Shown here piece after piece: positions 54,713-64,000 of a DNA stretch of 64,000 nucleotides. Within the stretch, counting starts at the first letter, position 1. The number at the start of each line of letters is the position of its first letter. Origin of the DNA: Thermothielavioides terrestris NRRL 8126 (taxonomy: Eukaryota; Ascomycota; Sordariomycetes; Sordariales; Chaetomiaceae). The stretch lies in contig NC_016460.1 of NCBI RefSeq assembly GCF_000226115.1, forward strand, positions 868,001 to 932,000, in the 5' to 3' direction. The translations under genes were made by a program, and so were the position numbers. The notes beneath the pieces are model-generated. The model did no database searches. It saw only the letters and a list, made by a program, of their open reading frames with translations, and had not been told where the DNA came from.

Positions 54713-57013
54713 CTATGGTGATGTGTTCATCGGCTCTCCGCCGCCCGCGGCCACGCCCGACGCGGCGGTGGTGGCCATCATGGCAAAGTACCGCACGTCC
54801 ACGTCGTCGTCCTTCTGGAGCTTCTCCAGGCTGGGCATGATCCGCTCCTCGATCAGCTGCTGGCCCCTGGGTGACGGCGAAAACGGCACCTTGGCCTGCT
54901 CCAGCGTGAAGATGGTGCCCTGGTCCGGCAGCCGGCGCAGCACCCCGATCAGCGCCGAGTACGTCTTCGCGACGTTGAACCGGATGTTGGGGATCTCGTC
55001 GCTCGTGAGCTTTTCTAGCATGGGGAGGATCGACTTGGCAATCACGTCCAAGGTCACGACGCTGGCTAGAGTCTGGCCATCCTGTCAGCCACGCCCTGCG
55101 GGGCACTAATCGGAAGAACACAAACTTACCGAGATGGCGAAGCACGTTGTCATCCTGTAGAGGTAGTTAGGGTGGCCTCCCATCGCCATGACCTTGGGAA
55201 TGATGGCCTCGCTAGCCCACTCCACGCCGAACACCTCGGTCAGCTTCTTGAGGTTGTGCGTCGCCGCCTCGCGGATGGAGAAGACGGTATCCCCCAGCCA
55301 TCCCATACAGAGCTGGCTGAGCTTCTCGTCGAAAAACTTGACGCCCAGCTGGCTGGCGAGCAATGGCATGTGGCCGATGATAGCCAACCGCACGCGCCAT
55401 TGCTTGTCCTCGGCGAGTTGGACGATGGCGGGGAGAAGGGACTGCGCAAGGAGCTCGATGCCGATAACCTGGTTTACCAGCTCCAGTTTTGAGATGATGT
55501 GCAGGCGGACATCGGGGAACTCATCCTTCAGCATCTGAAGGAACATGGGCAACAAGTGATCGATCGTCCTGCCGAATAGTCAGTCAGCACAATTCTCGGC
55601 GTGCGCGGCGTCTGACGAGGGGAGCCGTACTCTTGCTTGCCCAAGATCGGCGCGAGCCCGCTGATCTGCGTTCCGAGGGCCGCGCGCACGTGTTGGGAAC
55701 TGTCCGATACCAAATTCTCCACCGTCGGCATGATGTCGCTGAGGAGCGTATTGCGCTCGACGAGGGCGCAGAAGCCGGGGATCTGGCCGGCAATGGCCGT
55801 CCGCACCTCGGCCTCGCCGTCCTTCAGCAATTTTACGAATGCGGGTACCAGATCTCTGGCAACGACCTCCTCGTCTACTGCCTTGGCGATCTGCACGGGT
55901 TGTTAGACTCTGTCCAGGCGCCACACCAGCTCCAGCTTTGCGGGTCGACGGACCTTCTCGAATCTGTCGGCGATCATGTACCGCACCCTCCAGCTCTTAT
56001 CCTCTATCAAGCTCCGCAGCGAGGACAGCAGCACGCCGTGGCTAGCCTGCTGCTCCTTCGGGACAACCTCAGCGATGGAGATCAGGACCTCGACGGTGAG
56101 CAGCCGAACACTGTCTTGGTCGTCCTGGACGAGGTGCTGGAACATGGGTATCATCTCTTCGACAACAATCGAGGCGGGCATCTCCTTCACAAACTTCGCG
56201 AGGCACGTGGCCGACTGGCGGCGCACCATGGGGGTGTCATCGTGGACCAGCTGGCCAAACTGCTGCCGGAGCTGTTCTTGGACCGGGCGCGAGACCCTGG
56301 AATAGGGTGTCGTGTACAGGCCGCAGCCCGATACCTTGGACGTAAACCAGTCGGCCTTGGAGAGGCGGATCGTGAGGGGAACGAAGTACTCTTCGATCTG
56401 TTGCTGCGAGAGCTCGAGGCAGATCTTGTTCAGGGACTCGACAGCCTGCAGGAGAAGCGCGTCAGTCAGTCAGTCCAACATCACCCCCAGCATCGTCGGG
56501 AGCCGGCGACCCCACGCATACCTTGTCCCGCACGACGGGCTCCTCGATGGCCGCGAGGTTCTCGAGCGGAGAGAGGAGGACGTGTCCCCATTGAGGGCCG
56601 CCGACGTATTCGATGAAGTTTCCGAGCTCCTCGCTCAGGGCGACGAGGACCTCGTCCTCATCCTCGACGGACTCTGCAGGCGCGCACCAGGTTAGCGATC
56701 GGACGGGTTCGACAGGTCGAGGGGGGTGGGGGGGACGAGGCTGGCTGACCATCGAGGAACGGGATCAGCTCTTCGCGCGTGCGCTCGGCGCCCAGGGCAA
56801 GGGCGATGGTGGAGAGTCGGTGGATGGCGTTCAGCCGAAGTAGGACGTCGTCATGCTGCTCGCACAATTAATCACGGGGAAGCCGAGGAGGGAGGGGGTT
56901 CGAGGTGGGAGCGCGGGAGCATGGGAGCGTGGTCACCGCCATACCTTCAATTCGTCGATTAGCACGGCGATCGGGTAGAGCTCGTCGTTAACGTTGTTGT
57001 TGGCGTCAGCCAT
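54713..57013 (-). CDS. PP2A regulatory subunit A (HEAT-repeat scaffold), 625 aa, seven exons
   Basis: The exons on the minus strand are 57013-56945, 56855-56750, 56673-56522, 56445-55954, 55890-55631, 55568-55130 and 55072-54713. The six introns are 57-89 nt, all GT-AG, and the frame closes to 625 residues. The start [20 protein letters not shown] leads into continuous HEAT repeats to the end, for example [68 protein letters not shown] and [20 protein letters not shown]. The A subunit is the horseshoe scaffold that binds the catalytic C subunit and one of several B subunits. It is the orthologue of yeast Tpd3 and human PPP2R1A. The C-terminal tail after the last repeat ([14 protein letters not shown]) is short and flexible. 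Confidence 0.97.
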
Positions 57014-58128
57014 GGTGGGCGACTGTGGAGAAGGAGCAGCGAGCGGTGGGCTGTCGCGGGGAATCCGAAAGTGGTTGGTTGCTTTTGGTTTTGTGTTTGG
57101 GAGTGGGATATCCCGTGTTGGTGTTATTTTTTGGGCAGGCGCTGGGCAGGCAGGGCGGCTGGGGATCGCGTGCGGGTTGTGCGGTGGGTGCGGGATGTGA
57201 TGCAATGGGCGGAAAGTGGGTGTGGCCGAAGCAGGCGTGCAGTTCTGCTGAATGTTTGGTTAACAGCTATCAGCTACAACACGGCGGCCCCAAGACAAGA
57301 TAGATCCTCGTTTTTCGCAGTGCCCGTTGGCGTCACTTGGAGGCCAGGGGAGCGGAACGAGTTTCGATTTCAACGGAGGGCCGTAGAATTAGCGCCGGCG
57401 ACCATGGCACACGCACACTCGAACCGAGATAGCGAGCAGAGATCGAGACGCCCGCCAGCTGATGCTTGTTGAGGATTGATGGATGGGTTTGATAGGACCG
57501 CACGGCGGAAATGCGAGGGGTGTGCAACAGTCGAGGTATGGCAGCTCCCGCCCAAGCAATGCCGGGGGAGCCACTCAGCCAGGGGGCAGGCCTTGCAGAA
57601 TCCAGGCATGCCCCGTTTGGTCGGTGTTGGCCTGTGCGCTTGGTTGTTTCTTTACGCGACTCCGCAGCGCCCGCCAATGGATGGATGGATCAGGTAACGC
57701 TGGAGCCCCAGCTCAGCCTGCGGGGCAGCTGCTCAGTTGGGCGGGGCCTCAAGTGGGAAGGCGCGGCAGGCAAGCGAGCAACCGCGGCATCTGAAGGACG
57801 CCGCTTCCTGCAATCCTTCAATAAGAGCAATTTACCCCACACACCGATAACTGCACCCATGCACTCATACCAACAGTGTGAACGAGAGCTTTCATGGTGA
57901 TGGCATGCATATCACAAGCAGTCCTCATGCCTACCTACCCATGACGTCTAACCGCATGCCCTACCGCTATCGAACCCTCAGCATCAAAAACCCAATGCTC
58001 GCTGTGCCTCGATACAGTGCAATGACACCTCCGTTCCCAGTCTACCCAGCGCTTCCAAACACGCGAGAAAAAGTCACAATTCTGGCTAGCCCAACCGTAT
58101 GCCAAATGCCGCCCGAGGTCTCACTCAG
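57014..58128. other. Promoter of the PP2A scaffold gene and 3' flank of the myotubularin gene
   Basis: About 1.1 kb with no supported gene. Open frames here are short and unlike proteins. Confidence 0.5.
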
Positions 58129-60746
58129 CTAGCTTGGTCCATCCATGCTCTTCATCTCCTGCCCTCCGCCGACATCTTCCGGCGCGTCATTATCCCGTTC
58201 GGAAAGGGGGTCGTCAAGCGTGGCGCCGGTGAGCATATCAACGAGGCCCTTAGACTCGGCCTTGCGCCTTTCCGGACGGTCCCTGGCCGTAGCCGGGCTC
58301 GCGCCTCCGTTGCGGATCCCATTAGACCCCGTGCTGTGGCCGCCCGGCCGATTCCTACCCGCACTCGGGCTGCCAGCACCAAACATCCCCGCCCCGATGG
58401 CAAGCCCGGAGATCTTGTCCTGCAATGCCCCGAGGGCACCGGGGAGTGCGCCGGTGCTGGCGCTGCGGTTCAACGACCGCGAAGTCCTGGCCTCCGGCGT
58501 AAGAGCCTCGTAAGGACTCTCGATGCCAGTGAGGGCTGACTTGCTCGGCGTCAGTCCGGGCGGTTGCGCCTTGGCTCCCGGCTGCCCCTCCGCGCCGCTA
58601 CCAACGGCGGGTCCGCCGGGTTCAGACGAGGCCTGGTAGGCCGCGACACGCTCCGCCACGGCAACCGAGGCGTTGATGGCGCCGTTCATTTCGTGATCGG
58701 TGCGGTTGAAGACCTGGTGCCACCACCGCACCTCGCCGAGGCGCGGGAAGATGAGGCGCTCCCGTCCCTTTGTGTGGTCGTCGACGACCGGGTCGTATTG
58801 GTCATTGGTGAACTCCTGGCGACGGCTCAAAAAGTAGGCCCAGACGCTGCGGGTGCGATCGCGCAGCCTCGCTTCCTTGCGCTGCTTCTCGTTGTTAAAG
58901 AGAAACGTTCCGTACTGGCAAGAGTAAACGTGATAGAGCAGGCGCCGGAGGAAGCGTTCGTTAAACTCGAAGCGCGTGGGGTGCTGCCGGAGAAGTTGGT
59001 ATGTCGCATCGAGGAACTGGTGGAAGACAGGCGAGACATCGCTGAGTCTGGTTGCCTGCTCCTCGCTGATGGACGCGGTCGCCTGCTTCGACTCGTCGAC
59101 AGCGGACAGATCTTCCACGTCCGACGTCGATGACTCCTTCTCGCCGCCAACGTTTCTGTTCCAGAACCGCTTCGCGGAAGCGAGCGCGTTCTCGATCGCG
59201 TCTCCCCGACCCTCGTTCTCGCCGGGCCGGATCGTGGAGCCGGCGAGCGCCTCGTTGTCCACCGTGAACCAGCTCTCGTGACTCAGGTGACCGGATCGCA
59301 GCTGGAACATGTGGCCGAACGAGAGCCAGTCCTTCTCGACCAGCACGATAAAACCGTCAATGGTGCGGTAGTAGGGATCCAGCATGAGCTGGGCCAAAGC
59401 GCTGAGCTGACTCGTCCGGTCCCAGCCGTCTGAGCAGTGAATAAGCACGTTCGAGTGCTGGATGCCGACCTGGCGCGCAATGGTGGCCGCGCCGTCCAGA
59501 ATGCAGCTGATGTGACTAAGCCACTTGCTCTTTTCCAGGAGATCTTGGTTGGGCGGGAAGGGAGAGACATCGGCGTGCCTAATGGCGCTGATAACCTTCT
59601 CCAGTGAGTCCCGCATGACATGAATATTGTCTATATTGAGAAAAACCTTCTTGGCAAATCTGTAAAACTCCATCTTCTCCGAGCCCTTTCCTACAGCTTG
59701 CATGGCAAGGGAGTTAAGTCGGGGCCGGGCGTCGACGATCAGGTTCTGTTGCTGTGCACCGTAAATTAGCCGCTTTCCCGTCTTCTCGTCGTACTGAGCA
59801 TTGCCGCCGGCAATCAGTTCATCCTCCCTCCGCATCCGCTCCATCTCCGAGAGCGAGAGGTCGGCATCTGCACCATCAGCACTCAGATCCACCGTGCTCG
59901 AAGGGGGGCTTTCGTCCAGATTCGACGGCGACACGTCGAAGGAGTTCGCCGACGCAGAGAAGCAGGCCCCGACGAGTCGCTCATCCTGGATGCTGCGGTT
60001 CATTCGGAGTCCCACCAGCGGCTGTGAACTGCGGGTTATGGTGCAGTTGTTGACCGGGTGGAGGTAGGTAAGAGTCGGTATCCGGGCGCGGGAGCGGAAG
60101 TTAGCCGCATACTTGAGCGTGTTGTCTGAAATCTTAGACGGCACGACCAGCAGCGCCGGGTAAGTCGGGCAAAAGGTGTAGTCCTTGTTGATGGTGGATA
60201 TTCTCCAGCCCAGATCTGCCGATTTCTCGCTGATGCCTTGCCGCTTGAATTCGGCTCTCACATCGTACAGATCCCAGCCATCGATCTTGAGTTCTGGCGA
60301 GCCGGGCGGCGGGGTGTAGTTGAAAGCCAGGAGGTCTGTTACGCTTCCCAGCCTACACGTCCTTGCGCGGATGAACTCAAACGCATCACGAGCATCCTTG
60401 TCGTCGGGGAAGTTGAAGCAGACGAAGGTGAAGTCCCTAAAGCGTATGCGTATTGACGAAGGCACGCCGCTTGCTGGAGGCGTCGGCCGCAGCGTACATT
60501 GCGAGATAACGTGGAATGCGAACCAGACTTGTTTTTGGCGCCTCTTAAGCTGCGGGTCGGTCGACGCCTTCGATTCAGGGGGGAACCGGAATACGAGATG
60601 GTAGTCGCTCAGCGAGATATCGCCAAGCTCTGGCTTCCCGCCTCGCAGCGCATGCACGTCCGTGTACACCTAGTCTGCACTTCAGCACATGCCGCGACAG
60701 TCGCAGCGAGGCAATAACGTACGTGCTTGCTCTGAGGAACTGACAT
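58129..60746 (-). CDS. ymr1: Myotubularin-type phosphoinositide 3-phosphatase, 854 aa
   Basis: The exons on the minus strand are 60746-60723 and 60669-58129, with one 53-nt intron and a tiny first exon of eight codons (MSVPQSKH). A PH-GRAM-like domain fills about residues 9-110 (ISLSDYHLVFRFPP, IRIRFRDFTFVCFNF). The myotubularin catalytic domain follows: DGWDLYDVRAEFKRQG, YPALLVVPSKISDNTL, RSRARIPTLTYLHPVNNCTI. The CX5R active site is CSDGWDR (420-426), and the domain continues with FGHMFQLRSGHL, FHQFLDATYQLLRQHPTRFE and RRLLYHVYSCQYGTFL. These enzymes remove the 3-phosphate of PI3P and PI(3,5)P2 on endosomal and vacuolar membranes. All active-site residues appear intact. An acidic low-complexity insert (about 255-290) lies within the catalytic domain, and the C-terminal 170 residues are Gly/Pro/Ser-rich and disordered. 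Confidence 0.94.
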
Positions 60747-61482
60747 GGCGAAGGAACGGCAATCGCCCTATGCCACGCAACGCAGCAGCACCAGCAGCAG
60801 GGCAACGGGCGACGGGGCTGGGTCGGGCCGGGCCGAGAGGTGCGAGAGGGAGACGGCGCTTTGGAGGGTTTCGGAGGGCGCGGGCTCGGGCTGTTCTATT
60901 CATCCATGAACAGCAACATTGGGTAGGAAAGGTTGCGTGGTCTGGCATGGACAGCACATGCTCTGTCTTCAGTGGGAAACTATCGTGGAGTATGAGCAGG
61001 GGAAAAGAGATGCGTCGAGGAAATGGCCGAATGCAGCCAGCATCACACGACTTGCGCCTGCCCTGTGACAACAACCGTTCAACTAACACGGGCGGGCGCT
61101 TGACGTCGGCAGCGGCCCCACCTACACTGGAAGTTTAGGTAAGGCAGTGAGAAGAACGCAGGTCCCGAGCTGGCCGATGAGGCAGCCGCAGGCCGCAAGG
61201 CTGCCGGGCTAGCACTGCTTTAGCGGGGCCCAGTCAAGCTCAAGAATGCTCAAGACGGACCCCACACTGCTCGGGCGTTGGCGACTGCTGATTGGACACT
61301 CCAAACCCTACTCCACTTCGCACCCAGAACTGGCACTGGCAGCCCACCAAGAATTCGCAAAATGAGTGTGCAGTTCGAATTTCCCCCCATCTGAAAAAGT
61401 CGGGTTGAAGACCGCCAGAAGGGCTTGCCGCAACCTCTGCAACCATTGAAGCCTCGAGGAGTCTCATCGCCAAACCGCAATC
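60747..61482. promoter_or_regulatory. Divergent promoter region between myotubularin and S3 genes
   Basis: The 736 nt between the divergent start codons hold no supported ORF. On the S3 side an inverted CCAAT box (ATTGG, 61291-61295) and an AAACCCTA motif lie close together. Confidence 0.55.
61303..61310 (+). promoter_or_regulatory. Telobox-like motif (AAACCCTA) upstream of S3
   Basis: AAACCCTA lies 173-180 nt upstream of the S3 start codon, about the same distance as the AACCCTA motif of the S18 gene. Function is inferred from the family pattern of fungal ribosomal protein promoters. Confidence 0.5.
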
Positions 61483-62421
61483 ATGGCTGTTCCTGGCACT
61501 CAGATGTAAGCGGAGAAAAAGTTCCTTCTTGGTGTTGGACGGTGGTGGGCGTCTGGTCGCGACAATGGGTGGCATTCGAGGATCCCGAAATCGCTGGCCT
61601 TTTTGGAACTTGCTGCGCGTCCGTAGGAGAAGCTCGAGGCTGACAGTTTGGTTGTCTGCAGCTCCAAGCGGAGAAAGTTCGTCGCCGACGGTGTTTTCTA
61701 CGCCGAGCTGAACGAGTTCTTCCAGCGTGAGCTGGCCGAGGAGGGCTATTCCGGCGTCGAAGTCCGCGTCACCCCGACCGTCACCGACATCATCATCCGC
61801 GCCACACACACCCAGGAGGTCCTGGGCGAACAGGGCCGCCGCATCCGCGAGCTCACCAGCCTCATCCAGAAGCGCTTCAAGTTCCCCGAGAACTCGGTCT
61901 CCCTCTATGCCGCCAAGGTCCAGAACCGCGGTCTCTCGGCCGTCGCCCAGTGCGAGTCGCTCCGCTACAAGCTCCTCAACGGTCTCGCCGTTCGCCGTGC
62001 CTGCTACGGTGTTCTTCGGTTCATCATGGAGAGCGGCGCCAAGGGCTGCGAGGTCGTCGTTTCTGGCAAGCTGCGCGCCGCCCGCGCCAAGAGCATGAAG
62101 TTCACCGACGGTTTCATGATCCACTCCGGCCAGCCGGCCAAGGACTTCATCGACAGCGCCACCCGCCACGTCCTGCTCCGCCAGGGTGTTCTGGGTATTA
62201 AGGTTAAGATCATGCGCGGCAGCGACCCCGAGGGCAAGGCTGGCCCGCAGAAGTCGCTCCCCGACGCCGTCACCATCATTGAGCCCAAGGAGGAGACCCC
62301 GGTTGTTCAGCCCATGAGCCAGGACTACGGCGCTAAGGCCGCCGCTGCCCAGGCTGCTGCCGAGGCGGCGCGCCAGGAGGAGCAGGCTGGTGAGGAGGAG
62401 CCCGTTGCCGCGGAGCAATAG
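61483..62421 (+). CDS. rps3: 40S ribosomal protein S3 (uS3), 260 aa
   Basis: The exons are 61483-61505 and 61662-62421, with one 156-nt intron after codon 7 and a good branch site (GGCTGAC). The protein begins [21 protein letters not shown] type II KH domain lies at about 20-95 ([38 protein letters not shown]), followed by the C-terminal domain [20 protein letters not shown] and [15 protein letters not shown]. It ends in an Ala/Glu-rich tail ([14 protein letters not shown]). uS3 lies at the mRNA entry channel of the small subunit and carries an AP-endonuclease-like activity in some species. The length is in the family range. Confidence 0.97.
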
Positions 62422-64000
62422 GATGGTTCCGGCGATGGGTTTGGCGTTCCTCCCCCCGCCGAGGCTCCCGTCGATTATAGCTGGTAGTCGCGGGGCGAGG
62501 CGTGCCCTGACTGGGGGGTTTTCTTTGAGCGCTCCACACGCTCGACGGTATGATTGCGGATGGATGGGTCACTCGGCGTCAACTTTGAGCATATTTTATT
62601 GAGTCTGCGAAACGGGAAAACGGACGGGATGATGCTTTGGAGGGTGGAATTGTAACTATCCAGGCATATCCCATGGACAGGGCTGTTAACGTCGGACGAT
62701 CCTGAACTCGCATGGAGGAATAAACCTCTCGGAACAACCCTTTCTCGTGCTTCGGTGTTGTGCTTGTGATGATAGCGTCCTGATCCAACTGAACAGCTTC
62801 GTTAGCGGATTGTAAAGCTCCGATGTGGGCCAAAATCGTTGAGCCGGGACTTAAGAATCCTTCGCCAGCTTGACTGGGCATTCTGACTACTCTGTTGATC
62901 ACAGCCTCTCCCACCTCCTCCAAGCCCGCCTCTTCTGCTGTACTTGACGTGCCCAAGGGTGCTCAAAATGCAAAGGAGCTCACCAAGAACCCCAGTGATA
63001 TTGTTTATGCACAGTTCACAACGCAGACATACCTACATAATACCTCTTCCATCAGCGACACCAACCGCCGTCAACGCCGCCACCACAAGGAGCGCCGACG
63101 ACAACAACGTCGCCTCATGGCACGACCATAACCAGCCAACCAACCCTCCCCATACTTCGGCCCCGAGAGGAACAACAACACACACTCGAACGGCAAAGAA
63201 AAGGCAGAACCTCTCAAGAAGACCCTTAAAATCCTCTCGATCAATGGTACATGCCTACTTCCCAAGATAAAAAAACGCCAAATATGTGCTGCTGAAAGCG
63301 AAGTTACCCGCCCGCGCCGGCCAGTGCGCACAAGATTTTAAGCATCAGAACATTGGCCAAGCCCATTCCCTCCCTCCGCATCCAGCAGCATCCGATCCCT
63401 TTTCCTTTTTCCTTCCTCCCCTCCCTTGCGTTGCGTTGCGTTGCCCCTTCTCCCATTCATCATCCCGCACCCCCTTTCCCCCCACCCCTTCCCCCTGCCT
63501 TTTCCTTGATAATGATGAAGAAAACGCCGGGAACGCCGACCACACCCTTTCTGCGCCTTGATTCACAAAAGAAACAAGAGAGGGGAAAGGAAATTGGGAA
63601 ATATACAATTGACCTGCGCCAGGTTCTGCTTCATGGTTCGTCCCACCTTCTCCGCGCTGCTCTGCCTTGCCTCGCAGCACCAGCCACCGAATTCAAGCGG
63701 GCGCGCATAGCTCAGTAAAGGTAGATTAGATCTGGCCTGGTCTGGAACGATTCCAGTCCGGAACAACGCAGCGCGACACGAGGTGGTGCGACAGAGTCGT
63801 GTATAGATAATACAAGACTGGTCTGCCGGTGGAAAGGCTGTCATGGTAGTTGAGGCCGCAATCCGGTATGCGTGGTCCGACAAGGGGGAAAAAAGCAGAA
63901 CTCCGACGAAGTCTAGAACGGAAAATGGAAACAGAAAAAAATGTCGCCACGGGGCGTGTCATCACCTCTCCCCGGATTTCCGATTCTGCAGCTCTATTGA
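62422..64000. other. Downstream region of S3 to the window end
   Basis: No gene supported. A 125-codon minus-strand frame (62956-62579) lies antisense to the S3 3' flank and has no recognisable feature. Around 63405-63510 the sequence is strongly C/T-rich, with four tandem GCGTT units near 63426-63442. The final 300 bases hold nothing I can identify. Confidence 0.45.

Noticed and set aside
55633..56616. 327-codon plus-strand frame across the PP2A scaffold gene
   Set aside because: It runs through seven-exon HEAT-repeat coding sequence and its introns on the other strand and has no features of its own.
62579..62956. 125-codon minus-strand frame downstream of S3
   Set aside because: It could be a small gene, but it lies in the likely S3 3' UTR and has no recognisable feature or splice context.
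63704..63775. tRNA-like stretch with TAGCTCAGT (A-box-like) and GGAACGATTCC
   Set aside because: No D-stem pairing, no acceptor-stem closure and no proper T-loop consensus, so not a tRNA.

Overview
This window is about 64 kb of nuclear DNA from a filamentous ascomycete, most likely a Sordariales member and perhaps Chaetomiaceae. The reasons are short introns (about 43-150 nt) with GTRNGT donors and CTRAC-type branch sites, GC-rich coding sequence in GC-moderate intergenic DNA, and closest recognisable relatives among Neurospora/Chaetomium-type proteins. The genus is an inference. Nothing prokaryotic is present: no operons, no CRISPR array and no convincing tRNA or rRNA gene.

I support eighteen protein-coding genes. 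Splice structures were read by hand, and reading frame closes across every junction reported. From left to right: a DUF4211-type acidic nuclear protein (+); the SAM/RA adaptor STE50 (-); an unrecognised conserved coiled-coil protein (-); 40S ribosomal protein S18 (+); SDO1/SBDS ribosome maturation factor with low-complexity insertions (-); vacuolar carboxypeptidase Y (+); a high-affinity cAMP phosphodiesterase (-); a DUSP/USP deubiquitinase of the Ubp12 type (-); an insulysin/Ste23 M16 protease with a C-terminal AKL (-); an Mpp6 exosome cofactor carrying a C-terminal CCHC knuckle (-), divergent from the complex I NDUFS6-type subunit (+); a small secreted protein (-); a 996-residue glutamine-rich protein (+); the eEF1A lysine methyltransferase Efm4/See1 (+); the PP2A scaffold A subunit (-); a myotubularin-type phosphatase (-); and 40S ribosomal protein S3 (+).

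The window is mostly a conserved housekeeping and signalling neighbourhood: translation, cAMP/MAPK adaptor signalling, protein turnover and phosphoinositides. The genes are independent transcription units. Four long gene-poor stretches break it up: about 5.1-8.0 kb, 20.8-26.1 kb, 36.9-41.2 kb and 44.8-49.3 kb. Two of these hold non-autonomous elements with terminal inverted repeats. One is a 363-bp MITE-like element flanked by TA (6100-6462). The other is a 379-bp inverted-repeat element (48201-48579) that contains a strong GC hairpin and a tract of degenerate TTAGGG telomere-like repeats.

I did not find a cluster that looks like a new multi-gene system. The most interesting items are the two inverted-repeat elements, the shared AACCCTA (telobox) motif upstream of both ribosomal protein genes, the Mpp6-zinc-knuckle architecture with an apparent GC-AG intron, the insulysin AKL tail, and the large insertions in SDO1 and Efm4.
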